Below the pieces are notes generated by a model that was given only the letters and a program-made list of their open reading frames with translations, ran no database searches and was not told where the DNA came from. A program made the position numbers and the translations under genes. This document shows, piece by piece, positions 12,201 to 23,261 of a DNA stretch of 64,000 nucleotides. Position 1 is the first letter of the stretch, and every line of letters begins with the position of its first letter. The DNA comes from Heterotrichella gracilis (lineage: Eukaryota; Sar; Xanthophyceae; Tribonematales; Xanthonemataceae): positions 1 through 64,000 of the forward strand of contig JAULBX010026829.1 of the NCBI GenBank assembly GCA_032358255.1. Reading direction: 5' to 3'.

Positions 12201-15148
12201 CACACGCAGATGCAAATAGACATGGTAAGGGTACTGACAATAGTGATACCTCAGCGACGATGAAATTGCATGCATCCCTGCCTCACCTGTATGATAGCCT
12301 CCAGCACCACCGGCAGGCGCGGCACCATTGCCTCCTTGCCCCCCGCCTCCTCAAGGGTGGCCAAAGCTGAGCAAGACGCCTCCTGCACCACCCTGTTGTG
12401 GTCGCCCACGCACTTGAGCACACCCTGTTGGGAGCGGGAATTGCAGGCTTATGAACCTTTCGGGTTGAGGATTTAGGGGCGAGCAGGGCGCGTCCTGGAC
12501 AGCGCGGTTGTGGTTGCCCTCTAGACAAGATATCTATTTTTTTATCTTTTGGAAAATGTTTGGGATTCCACACCATGAGTACAGGGTTAAAATGGCCCGC
12601 GCCCAGCCCTCGCCCTCCTGCCGCACCAACCAAGTTAGGGTTTTCAGGGTTTTAGGGTTCCTCACCATGAGCACTGTGGCAAACTGGCCTCGTGCCAAGC
12701 CGTCATTTAGACACGGCCATCACTCAACCACTCAAAACACGGCAGCAGCTGGTACCATGTCCATGAACTAGGGTTCAGGGTGTAGAGTCTAGGGTTTCAA
12801 GGGTTTCAGGGTTCCGCACCATAAGCACCGTGTCAAACTGGCCCGGCGCCACGCCCTCGCCCTCCTGCTGCACGATCCACTGCGTGTAGCGAGACAGCGC
12901 CCAGCACCCGATGGACCGCACCAGCGGCCGGCCGTCATTCAAGCACGGCAGCAGCATGGCCACCATATCTTTAAGGTAGGGTAGCAACCCTAGGGCACAG
13001 CCCTCGGATATGGCGCCCAGGGCCAGGATGGCGGACTCGCGTGCGCGCCAGTCGGGCTCCTGCAGCCGCTGCTGCACGATGGGCAGCACGATGGGCAGCA
13101 TGTCGTCTCCGAACACGGTGGAGAGCACGTCCAGGCCCGCCGCGCTGCACTTGCGCAGGTTCCACAAGCCCACCTGCGCATCCAGACCAAATCATATAAT
13201 TATAGCATAATTTTATACGTATGCTCACATAGAATGGACAGTAACAATGGTATACAGAAACCACAAGCCCACCTGCATGCACATTCAGACATAGTTTGTA
13301 ACCTGTAATGTTATGTTTTCTTTGCTTGTCGTATACATGGCTCATCTACAACGGCATATCGGTTGCGCATGCCCAGCTATACTACAATATCAGCCTAAAG
13401 GGCGTTGCTAAGTGCACGATAGCACATAAGCTGCCCTGGTTATTGTGGATTTCCAGTTGCAAACATTCAGAACTCGCATAAGGCCTGCCCACTTGGCACA
13501 TGCTGTTGCATGCTGATTATTACCCCTGATTGGGTCCTTTAAAATTTAAAGTTTAAATGCATGCAAGCTCACCTCCTCCTCCTCCTCTTCCTCGTCTTCC
13601 TCCCCCCCTTCCCCCTTGGCAGCGCTCCGGTGGATGAATGGCTTGAGCTCGCCCTCACCCTCACCCTTGGACCTCTCAGCCTCTTCCGCTTCTTGGACCT
13701 GCGGGTGGGCACATGAAGGATTCAATTCGAGCTCAGAAACTGAAACCCTATACCCTTGAGCCTCTCCGCCGCTTCCGCTTCTTGGACCTGACAGTGTGTG
13801 GCACATGGAGGAGAATCAGACCCATGGAGGAGAATCTGCAAGGCATACCTTTCATCATGCATGAACTCAAGCCGATAACCAACTGACCCTCATGTATAGC
13901 AAGGCGCTAAAATCCAGGAAACAGTCGCCACTGAGACCCTAAACCCTAATGCCAAAGCTTGTTATCAATTGTGAAGGTAGCAGGTCCCCGCATCCCTCGT
14001 CATCGTACACCATGTTCTTGAGCAGCACCAGGATGAGCTGGGCAAGGAACCCTAAACCCCCAACCCTAAACCCCCAACCCTCCCGTACCTCATCATCGTA
14101 CTCATCATACACCATGTTCTTCAGCAGCACTGGGATGAGCTGGGGAAGGAAAACCCTGAACCCCAACACCTAAACCAAAAAACCCCAAGCCCACCCCTAC
14201 CTCGTCATCGTACTCATCATACACCATGTTCTTGAGCAGCACGGGGATGAGCTGCGGCAGGAATGGCTTGAGCACCTCGCTCTCGATCTGCGCCTCGCAG
14301 AAGGCGGACCAGAACTCGCACGACTCCAGCGCCACGCTCTCGTCGCTGTCCTGGGTGGAGCTGAGCATGTAGTCGATCAGCTCCCGCATGCTGCCCTGGA
14401 GGATGTCGGGCTGGATGTGCAGCATCTGGACCAGGCCGGTGCACACCGCGCGGCGCACGCCCGTGTGGTGGGAGAGGGCCAGGGAGAAGAGGCCCTGCAC
14501 GTACTTGAGCAGGTTTTCTTGCATGGCTGGGAACATGTGGCCTGCCAGCAGGTTGAGGATCCCGATGGCGGTGCTCTGCGCCTGGGGATGAGGGCACTGG
14601 AGCACCTCCAGTAGCCGCGGGATGAGCAGCCCCGATGGCTTGTCCGGGAAGCCAACCACGTCATGCTGCAGGGAGAAGGGCACGTCTTCAACCACCTTGT
14701 AGAGGGCGTCCAGTGCCCCATCCAGCAGTTCGGCGCTGGTTGTCTCCAGGCACTGCACCAGCACTGCTAGGAGCTCTGGCCAGGATGCCAGTCCTGCCCG
14801 ACCCACGATGACCGCGATGCAGGTGCCGTTGGTGTGCCGGATCTGGCGCTCCGCGTGGCCGATGCCCTTGACCAGCACCGACTTGATGTACGTCTTGTGC
14901 TCATCAGCCAGGGCGGAGTAGTGCGCGGTGAGGTTGTTTTTGAGCAGGAGCCCAGCTCCTAGCCGCACCGCCACTGGGATGGTGGCCCCGTCGCTGAAGC
15001 TGAACGCCAGGTAATTGTTGAAGTCTGGCACTGACTTGCACTGCTCCAGCTGGGCCAGTATCTGGGTCTGGTCTGCATTGGGGTTCTGGTACTCCAGCAG
15101 CAGGTGGCATATCTGGTTGACGCCTTCGTCGGCTGGCTGCCATAGCAT
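9163..15148 (-). CDS. TNPO1: Transportin-1 (karyopherin beta-2)
   Basis: Nuclear import receptor that carries PY-NLS cargo, such as RNA-binding proteins, through nuclear pores and releases it on Ran-GTP. Ten exons (minus strand): 14201-15148, 13573-13698, 12820-13173, 12287-12424, 11606-11765, 11042-11199, 10700-10828, 10261-10441, 9633-9922, 9163-9363; total 895 codons including the stop, the same size as plant transportin. HEAT repeats run throughout. Diagnostic stretches: PDFNNYLAF, GLLLKNNL, ALESCEFWSAFCEAQ, the acidic loop (exon 2, residues 317-358, mostly E/D), WNLRKCSAAGLDVL, SIGCWALSRYTQW, LPLLECLTSIAQALG, SLDLVSGLAEGL, RQSAFALVGDLARV, AANNACWSIGE, ENAAITLGRMA. The start is taken at MLWQP, which aligns with the family N-terminus. 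Exon-edge echoes sit in at least five introns. Confidence 0.95.
11270..11320 (-). repeat. Echo of transportin exon 6 start
   Basis: Lies in intron 5. It repeats GTGTGAGGCACTCCAGCAG, then GGAGCAGCTCTGTGGGGGG, from 11169-11210, including the CACAG acceptor and G-rich flank. Further partial GATGGGGGTGGGAGG blocks follow to 11430. Confidence 0.75.
11905..11972 (-). repeat. Echo of transportin exon 5 start
   Basis: Lies in intron 4. A nearly exact copy of 11700-11768 (GCCAGCGTGCTCAGCGCGTC through GGAAGCCCTG). It keeps the open frame GRRSLRMLYDALSTLA, so it is young. The genuine exon is the one that continues into DVVGDGLAQPQL. Confidence 0.85.
12486..12745 (-). repeat. Echoes of transportin exon 3 end and exon 4 start
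   Basis: Lies in intron 3. Two copies of the exon 3 donor edge (about 12571-12628 and 12663-12718) resemble 12817-12870 (CACCATGAGYAC...GCCCTCGCCCTCCTG). A weaker copy of the exon 4 start lies at 12486-12520. TTTAGGG-type units (GGGTTTTAGGGTTC) separate them. Confidence 0.7.
13258..13290 (-). repeat. Echo of transportin exon 3 acceptor
   Basis: CCACAAGCCCACCTGC at 13261-13276 repeats the exon 3 acceptor region at 13162-13177, about 100 bp into intron 2. Confidence 0.55.
13750..13796 (-). repeat. Echo of transportin exon 2 start
   Basis: Lies in intron 1. It repeats CTTCCGCTTCTTGGACCTG from the exon 2 acceptor edge at 13684-13702, next to an AAACCCTATACCC telomere-like block. Confidence 0.7.
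13998..14145 (-). repeat. Two echoes of transportin exon 1 end
   Basis: Copies at about 13998-14042 and 14090-14142 repeat 14201-14252 (TCATCRTACACCATGTTCTT, then GAGCAGCAC). CCCTAAACCCCCAACCC-type blocks lie between copies. The nearer copy keeps a GT donor (GAG|GTACGG); the farther one has lost it. Confidence 0.85.
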
Positions 15149-16986
15149 GGTGCACAGCTGTGGGTGGGGACCTCTGCAGCCCCGCAGTGGCCTGCGGTGG
15201 AAAATAAGAGTACATAGTAAGTGCTGCGGGGTTATGCACCCACTCAAGGGCAGTTGGGAGCCCTGGTGGCTCACTTGCATCAGGAGGACCTCTGTTGACA
15301 GAGGTATAGGGCTGGCGTTTGGCAGGAACGTGCGACAGGCAGGTATGCGTGGTGTGTGGCGTGTTGGTGGGGTATACCCAGGGCCTGCATACACCTGAAC
15401 TGTGCCTTCTGTGACAGTACAGTAGGGTCACAAACCACCCATGGAGGTCACTTGTCCCCGCAATTTCTCCTAGAACAACGTTGGCGTCATCAATTTCAGC
15501 AGCATTAACACATAAAGTAGATATAAACCAGTTGACAAGTCGAAGGACCGAGAACACCTCCAGATGCACCAGGCATCGGCATCATGGGATTTCTACCATG
15601 GGTCCATTGATAACAAAAGATCCTCGTCAACTGACTAATTTTAGTCAAGCGTCAACTAAAAATATCTCAGATAAGCGACGGTGGATAGATGCGTGTTCGA
15701 AAAGCGTGCTCAACCCGATTACGTCCTTGCATGTGTAATGCATGCAAACGTACCAGAACTCCACAGTCACAGTTCGCAGCCCATTGCGATACCAAAGTGC
15801 TCTGTCCTTGATTAACTGTTCAAAACATGCCTGTCCTTAATAAGCTTGTGACTTTGGTCTGTACACAGGCCTCGAGGGGGGAGGCGGGAGTGAAGTAATT
15901 CCAGGCCCTTCGCAAAGGTGGCACTGTCAGACTACCGTGGACGGGTGAGCCCTGCCACACCTGCTAAACAGTCGTTGCAGTGAGGCACTCACTGACTGGA
16001 CAAACCCTTTCAACGGACAAAAACTCGTCCAAGCAGCAATGTATCCGCCGCCCAGAATTGTAGTGCCAAGCTGGCAACCCTAATAGGGTTTCCAGGGACT
16101 GTATTCTGTTTCCCAGCTGCTGCTTGAAAACACAATGGGCCAGGATGAACAACGCCTCCTGCTTGGATGGCAAGAGTGTATAATTCAACTGCTCAACCCG
16201 TTGCGGTATTGGCCTTGCCGTTCAGGAAATTCTACAGCGGGTGCCTCACGAGGGCATTCAATACGAGGGCACATATTGTGTGATAAGGGCACCATGCCAC
16301 AAAAATATGTGCATTCTAATGCTAGCCCATATGCCGTCTGGACATTCCGTGTACAGCACCCGAAAAGCCCTGTAATAAATTAACCATATTGCCACTGCGC
16401 CGCTAGCTATACAAACACTTCATAGTTCCACAGCAGCACTGCATGTCCATCAGAGTGACGGTCTGATGTATGTATATTTGGAGTAAATAGCTTGAGGGCC
16501 ATAAAAAATATGATGACAGTCCGTGCCAGCGTTCCAACCGTCACCCACTAGAGTCTAGCTTGAAAGTCGCTACAGCAAAATGCTTTTGTGTCATTTCCTG
16601 ACCCCAGTATCGCAAAAAATCCGATAATCCCCTGCTAAAAATATGTGAGGTGCTAAATGCGGCATGAGCAGCCATACATTATACATCCATCAAACCCATG
16701 AAAAAGCGAGTGTTTCTGACATATATCCCATGGCTTGGGAACAAGTGATCGCACGCCAGTGCTGAGATACTTGCATGCAGCAATTGGTGTTCGTTACTGG
16801 GCTGCATATGCCCATGCATGGGCATTACCATTGACTGCTTGGCAGACCCTGGAACATCTGCTTCATGCAAGAAAGCATGCCATTATCAACCGCCCTTGCC
16901 TATCATGCTACCAGGACTGTTGGCAAATTACAGGTGTTACCGGAGCTGACCAAAACTGTCACGTTCTAAAATTGCGAGAGGCGCTG
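15149..16986. other. Spacer, transportin 5' to AP-1 sigma 3'
   Basis: No convincing gene or repeat. It should hold the transportin promoter and 5' UTR and the AP-1 sigma 3' UTR; I see no motif I would name. Confidence 0.4.
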
Positions 16987-18270
16987 TCACCATGCCCGTG
17001 TCTCCACTGCAGTTGGCGTTTCTGCTGTGCTCATCTTTGCTTCCGTGTAGTGGTCCTGCTCCTCCACCGCCCTCACCACCCCCTGAGACGTATGCACGCA
17101 GCCACTGAGACACAAAAGTACAGTACATGTAGTGGACAACGATTAAAATGTTGCAAACCCACGGATTGGTAGGCAACTGTAATGTGCAATTACTGAGATG
17201 TCCCACTGCTTCAGCTTGCGCAATGCTTGCAGTTGTTTTGCCCTATACCGCGAAAATTCTGAGCATGCATTTACCTTTCCGCTTGACTCTTGCAGTTCGC
17301 CGGCAAGCAGCATTTCATCCAGCAGATAGTGTGCCTGCAGAAGAGACAGCAGGGATCATAATTTCTATGTGTAAATGATGGATTCTATGCACCAAAATCA
17401 GATAACCGAATGAACGGTGCCAGCAGGTGCCTTGAAGACACAGTTCTGTGCGTATTGTGTGGCACCATACCTTGTGGAAGTTGAAAATCAAGTCCAACTC
17501 ACACACGTTGCCAAAGTATTGGTCCAGCACCTCCACAAATTCACTGCAAAGCACCAAAGAAAAGTCAATACAAGCCATCAACAAACTCACTGCGAGTTCT
17601 GGTCCCAGCACCCAAGAAACACTCACTGGATGATCTCCAGCGTCAACAGCTCATTGTCATCATTGTCGACACCACATACAAAGAACAGGCTGGCGTATCT
17701 CTTGTAGACAATCTTCATGTCCCTCCACTCGATGAAATTGCATTGCTTGTTGGACCTGGCGAGGATCATGGGGGTGACATCTTTTATGATCTTTGTCCTG
17801 TCCTTGGTTGCGTATGCTGTGTACCATTGTGCCAACCTGATCTTCCCTTGCCTGCTCATCATAAAGAAAAAGCGGACCTGCGGAAGGGAAGCCAGTTTGA
17901 CAATCAGCACTGTGGCTTTGGCCAGTAGTTGGAAATTGTGTTGTGCGGGAATACCTTAGTAAGGTATTAAACAGCTGTAGGTAACCGTAAGAGTGGACAT
18001 ATTCGAAAGCTGCAAACCCTGGTGTGGGCTTCATCAACCTTGTGACTTGGCAACTGTTTGAAACAAGCTCATTCACCCAGTGCTAGCAGGGGTATTGACT
18101 TTGGTCCCGGCAACTTTGTAGCCTTTTCCCAACCAAATATAACAGACCCATGAATAGTCAAACGCGACAATTGAGGGCAGCAAAAGCAATTCCCTATGTT
18201 TGCTTGCATAAGCTGCCAAGAATACCATCAAGAACTGGGTGTCAACCGCGCTTGACAGACTCACCGCCAT
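16987..18270 (-). CDS. AP1S: AP-1 complex sigma (small) subunit
   Basis: Small sigma chain of a clathrin adaptor that sorts cargo at the trans-Golgi network and endosomes; with gamma it binds dileucine signals. Five exons (minus strand): 18265-18270, 17627-17877, 17471-17543, 17275-17334, 16987-17082, giving 161 aa, the usual family length. Exon 1 is only ATGGCG, followed by GTGAGT; exon 2 then reads [19 protein letters not shown], the family N-terminus. Further signatures: [72 protein letters not shown]. The tail after RAVEEQD is variable, as in the family. AP-1 fits best; AP-2 sigma is less likely. Unlike its neighbours, its introns lack telomere-like units. Confidence 0.93.
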
Positions 18271-20144
18271 GGTTGCCTCAGCTGGAACACCACTTCAGGG
18301 GTGTGTAGTCTTTGGCTGCCTACCAGGTACAACTTGAGTCTTACTTGAACCCTCAACTTCTGCACACCTTGCAGGACGAGAAGGCATTGGCAAGCTTTGC
18401 ACACACCATGTCACACTGCAACACTGAAAGACCAAATGGTGAAGGCCCACCACTAAACTCGTCATATTACCAAGTGGGCTCAGTCCTCAATTGCATCTAG
18501 TCTCACAAGAAAACAAAATAGACTTTCCCAGCATCTATTGCTAACCCATTTGTGTGACTTTGTAAAGAATCGAGCACAACTACAGATGGCACACCAGAAG
18601 CTCAATGCGATATGCACACACTCCGGTGTGCCCTGCAAGCACCTCGAAATAGCACCACAATAGAACGGACAGTACTTATTCCGAGTTTTCACTGTCTAAG
18701 AGGTACCATCTCGAAAGGTATCCTGATCCTCTACTACTGCTCTCTGGCTCTAAATCGCATGCCGGCAGACATGCCGGGAGTTTTGTCCCTGCTGTTACCT
18801 CGCTCCGAAGCCTGGGTTATCCTGGAGCACCCAGACCTTACATAGACTGCAAGCTAAAGACTCAACTCACCATTTACAGCGGGCAAGAAAGTGTCGTTTG
18901 CTGCAGTGTGCTGGTGGGACTGGTCGATATTGCTTGGGTGGCTGTGGGAACTTCCAAACGATGCTCTTCACACGCTGCCCAATACTGTTAACGATACGTA
19001 GAATACAGCTTACCACTTACTATCACAGGTATCACTGGAGTGCTGCGTAATATCCATATGCATGTCAACCAAGGAGGATGTCATATAAGTAAGTCACCAG
19101 CGAGCCCAGCACCGTCCACAGTGGGGTAGGAAAGCCCGAAAGCCACAACAGGAAGGAGATGCCCACTTGTGACAGTACAGTGGAACAAAACTTGGGGAAA
19201 TGCTGGGGGGTCAGGGGAACATGCAAGGTCTTGACGGCAACAGGGGCACTGTGGTAAGCTAAACAGCGCCCAGCTAAAGCAATGTGAGAGCCCACCTCAA
19301 GACATGCCATACTGACACTCCAGAGTGGGAAGGTTGCTGGGATTGATGCCGCAGTTACGCAGTTGCCTTCGTTGCCTGTTCATCCCCCTCAAACCTCGCC
19401 TGTAGCGTCACTCTAGCTGGTTTCAGTCAAGGTGCTGCGATAGGTTCACTATTACAGGATGCAATGGACATCACGTGTCGCTGTGGGTTGCAATTGTTTA
19501 AACATGCTTCCAAGTGGGCACTGTCACACACGTGATACAAGTCTCCATCAAGAGCATTCTGGATCATACACACATGGTTGGTCCACCAGTGGTGTTGTCT
19601 AGACTATTGACCAGCAAGAAGGAAGTTTGGTTGAATCCAGGACACCATTGCCTAGCCAGCAAAGAGATTCTCTATACAATCGTGTGGCACAGCAATAATC
19701 TAGAAGGTACTGAAAACAGTGGAATATCTGCAACTGCTTGAAGGAAGAGAATGCGGGCACTGCCTAACTGTCTGTCAGGGTGCTTGCAGCTGTTGCTCCG
19801 CAGTAATTTTGGCTGCTTGCTGTAGTCGGCTGCTTGCTGTAGTTGGCTGCTTGCGGTAGTTGGACAACCGCCCATTCAGCCCAAAGCTGGTCCTATTGGG
19901 GTATTCTGCAAGCCCCACCTCGCTGCGCCTCCGCCCATCGCAGCAAAGTACCCAGGTGCCTACAGCGGTATCAGCGTGCGCACGCAAGCTGCTGTTTGGG
20001 TAGCAGCCCATGAAGCAACCCAGGACAAAACTGCATACTCCATGCCGCAAAGTGTCCACTGCAGGTTTACCCAGTGGTGTTTCCGCACATCCACCATGCG
20101 CTGCCCCCCGCTCTAACACCCGCCCTTGCTGCAGTGTGACCGCC
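18271..20144. other. Spacer, AP-1 sigma 5' to gamma-CA 3'
   Basis: No gene recognised. The only structure seen is a short tandem array of about 17-18 bp units (GGCTGCTTGCTGTAGTT) at about 19809-19862. Confidence 0.45.
19809..19862. repeat. Short tandem repeat, ~17-bp unit
   Basis: About three copies of GGCTGCTTGCTGTAGTT-like units in a row within the spacer. Confidence 0.65.
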
Positions 20145-21606
20145 TCAGGGCACATATGGGTACTTCTCGCGCAGCTTCTCAAGCTCCACATATGCAAAGG
20201 TGGACGGCGTGTACTCCGCCTCGTGCTGGGACACCTTTGGGAACACGTTCTGTGCGATGATGGCGATGTCAGCGATCTGCACGCCCACAAAAACCCTGTC
20301 AGCATAAACCCTAGGACCAACATCAATCCAGGGCATAATGTACAACCCTGTCAGCATCCAGCTACAGCAACACATATCGATGCAGCTGGCGAGGTGACAA
20401 GGTGCACGGGACTCCAAAACTTAGGGTTTAGGGTTTAACTTGATCAAAACTGACCTCATCCTTGGTGAGGTCCCGGATGTACTTTGCTGGGTTGCCGCCC
20501 CATAGCTGGCCGGAGGGCACCCGCCTGCCTGGCGGCAACACAGAGCCTGGCGACAGCACCGCGTTGCTCTCCACCAGTGACCCCTCCATCAACACAGACT
20601 TCTCGCCGATGATCACGTTGCTCTCGATGGTTGCTGACCGGATCAGGCAGCTCTGGCCAATGGTGACGTACTTGCCAATGGTGGTGGCTGCTGAGAGGCC
20701 GGTTGGGGACGTGCTGTGGGAAGAATTGCACCACAAGTCAGCTAACATTTTGCCAGTGACCCCAGGTAGCCAGGTGAAGACCACCTCACCCAGTGCATAC
20801 TGTTGAACCTCGCCAGTACCTTGGCTAGCAGCAAGCAACCTGGCGTTGTCTGGACATCGACACAGCACAAACCAGCAAAGACGAAATGACGTCTGTACGT
20901 TTGCACAATAGCGGGCACTGGCAATTTTGGCCTAGTTGAGGCTCTTGTTGCCCTGTCATTGCACCTCAGGCCTATATGCATGCATACCCCACGCACCGTG
21001 CAGCATGGATGATGGTCTTGTCTTGTACGTTAGAGAATGCGCCCACTGTTATGTTGTTGAGGTCACCCCTTAGCACGCACTGATACCAGACACTGACCTG
21101 CGGTGGCAAAGGGAGGTGGGTTGGTGGGTGCCGAAGTTGGTGAGGTGCCAACACTGTGCGCACTAGTATGGCAGAAGCATGCCCTTTTTGAGGACAATCC
21201 AACTTTCAGTACCAGACTGCTTGTTTTGATACCCATACGCTTTACTCAACCACTTTGATTTGGGCATTAAAGCCCCTTCTTTTTTATGGATGTCACTGTA
21301 TTCACTGGACGCACTCACCCTGTCAAAGAGGTCCACATCCCCTATGAGGACGGCGTCAGGAGCAACCCACGAGTCTGGAGACAGCGTGGGCACCCTGTTG
21401 CCCAGGATCAGTTGCTGTCTTTGCCTGCAATACACCTCGTCCTCAATATGCACGGGGGCAAGGGCGGATGTGCTGGTCTGGAAAGCAAGGCTGGGAATGA
21501 AGCTGCTGGCTGCATGCGCGGTGCAAGGCAACGAAGCACCCAAGCCACAGGTGCTGGTGACCCTCAGCTGCCGTAGGAGGGCTGCGCCCCTTCGTACGGC
21601 AGCCAT
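20145..21606 (-). CDS. Gamma-carbonic-anhydrase-like complex I subunit
   Basis: Left-handed beta-helix protein of the gamma-CA family, most like plant gCAL, which sits in the matrix arm of mitochondrial complex I. Exons (minus strand): 21319-21606, 20997-21097, 20455-20713, 20145-20276; 259 aa. The first ~45 residues are Arg/Ser/Ala-rich, fitting a mitochondrial presequence. Hexapeptide turns follow: PDSWVAPDAVLIGDVDL, VSVWYQCVLRGDLNNITVG, FSNVQDKTIIHAA, SPTGLSAATTIGKYVTIG, SCLIRSATIESNVIIGE, MEGSLVESNAVLSPGSVLPPG, LWGGNPAKYIR. Where active enzymes have VTVGH...LHG, this protein has VTIGQSCLIRS, so two of three zinc-binding His are absent. It should be structural rather than catalytic. An upstream in-frame ATG exists at 21672. 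Confidence 0.92.
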
Positions 21607-22234
21607 TCCTGCACAGCTGCTGGGGTATATTTGGGTCCCACACACTTGATGCTGGCTGGCAGAGAGGGACAAAGCAGGTGCACGGCTCAGCGAGGGGACC
21701 GGTAGGCGAGTGTCGCTGGTTGATGGTGAAACCCTGCTATATCTACAGCACTTGAGTCTTTAAAGTTCAGAGCATCTCGCCATGGCTTGAGCCGCCGTTG
21801 AACCGTCAACCGGCCGTGTGATACCGCCGGCCACCGGAGATGTGACCTCCCCAGTTGGAAACAAGGGAGATAATGAAGTCAAACACGTGCGCGCAGACTC
21901 CCGACCACGTGCGCCACTCGAACTGCTTGCTTGGCAAAGCTTGGCAGCCTCGGCAGCAGTTCGGTGATACAATGGAACTTCTGCGCGTTCCTGGTACCGC
22001 GGGCTGGTCAAGGGTGGGTGTCGAGCTTGTGGGAACCTGGGAGGGTACGCCGCCATCACACCGCATGTCGGCTGGCCAGTGATTGTTCTTAGGGAGACAG
22101 GGAAGGAGCACTGCGAAAACCCCCACAAATAATTGCGCTGCACTGGACACACCTACAAGGTTACAGCAAGCTTATGCCTGGTGCCCACAGTCGCTACATC
22201 ACCTTGCAGCCATTACTGCATAGTAGGAGCAAGA
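21607..22234. promoter_or_regulatory. Shared divergent promoter region
   Basis: The 628 bp between the head-to-head starts of the gamma-CA-like gene (-) and the DJ-1/PfpI gene (+). Both promoters must lie here. I could not pick out a TATA box or other named element. A 130-aa minus-strand reading frame across it shows no family features. Confidence 0.5.
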
Positions 22235-23261
22235 ATGCCCTCGCCGGGCAGAACCAGCAGCGCAGTGCGTACTCGCGTGCTGGTGGTGATCCTGTACCCG
22301 GGCTTTGAGCACCTGGACGCAGATGGCCCGCTGACCTTCTTCGGGCGCATACCGGGGTTCAGGGTGATCACCGCTGCGCCCGTCAAGGGGGAGGTGGCGG
22401 GTGCCAACAGCGGGGTCAAGTGGGTGGCTGACTTCACGCTGGGCGAGCTGAAGAGCATCAACATAGACTGGTTGCTGGTGCCAGGTAAGGGCGGTGGTGG
22501 CATGCGTGTGTAGAGTGACCTGTAACCCACGGCAGCCGTGGGGGGTCCGCTGACCCACCCCTAAATGAGTGGGTGCTTGCAGTGGGTTCATGCAGTGGGT
22601 GGGGTGGGTGGGTGGGGTGGGTGCTTGCAGTAGGTGCGATGGGTTAAGCAGTGGGTGGGTGGGGTGTTTGCAGTGGGTGGGGTGGGTGGGTGCGGTGGGT
22701 GCTTGCAGTGGGTGGGGTGCGTGAATGCAGTAGGTGCGATGGGTATGGCAATAGGTGGGTGGGTGTTTACAGTGGGTGGGGTTGGTGGGTGCGGTGGGTG
22801 CTTGTACTGGGTGGGGTGGGTTCTTTGCACTGGATACCTCTCACACACCCCTACCCTCCCCAGGTGGCATCGGCACCCGCATCCTCAGCCAGGACCTCCA
22901 CTTCCTCAGCGACCTCAAGGCCCTAGCCGAGTCCTCCGAGCTTGTCATGTCAGTGTGCACAGGCGCTGGCCTGCTGGCCGCAGCGGGGCTGCTCAAGGGC
23001 AGGCGCGCCACCACCAACAAGCGCGCCTTTGAGTGGGTGCAGAAGGTCGACCCTGGTGTGGACTGGCAGTTCAAGGCGCGCTGGGTGCAGGACGGGAACA
23101 TCTTCACATCGGCGGGGGTTGCCGCGGGGATGGACATGGCGGTGGAGGTGGTGTCTCAGCAGTTTGGCGTGGAGATGGCCACTGAGCTGGCACATGTGGC
23201 TGAATATGAGCCGCATAGGAATGCAGATTATGACCCCTTTTCTGAGTTGTACAGTTTGTAG
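22235..23261 (+). CDS. DJ-1/PfpI family protein, isonitrile-hydratase-like
   Basis: Exons 22235-22484 and 22864-23261, 215 aa. The fold signature is clear: RVLVVILYPGFEHLDADGP, then WLLVPGGIGTR, then the nucleophile elbow SVCTGAGLLAAAGLLKGRRAT with Cys105, and FTSAGVAAGMDMAVEVV near the C-terminus. This arrangement fits the branch of the superfamily that includes isonitrile hydratase and the glutamine-amidotransferase-like transcription regulators, more than DJ-1 deglycase itself. The substrate cannot be told from sequence. An ATG at 22133 is in frame upstream and would add 34 residues that might serve in targeting; the start at 22235 (MPSPGRTSS) is preferred because homology begins just after it. 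Intron 1 is a minisatellite. Confidence 0.88.
22575..22830 (+). repeat. GGTGGGTGCTTGCAGTGGGTG minisatellite
   Basis: Fills most of the DJ-1-like intron. The units are irregular mixtures of TGCTTGCAGTGGGTGGGG, GATGGGT and GGTGGGTGCGGTGGGTG. Many copies contain TTGCAG followed by TGGG, which looks like a 3' splice site. The G-runs could form quadruplexes. Confidence 0.85.

Noticed and set aside
15149-20144. tRNA or other structured RNA genes in the spacers
   Set aside because: No clear A/B-box pair or cloverleaf was found by eye; a covariance-model scan would be needed to settle it.
21760-22152. 130-codon minus-strand gene
   Set aside because: Sits in the divergent promoter region, has no recognisable domain or splice support, and is composition-driven.
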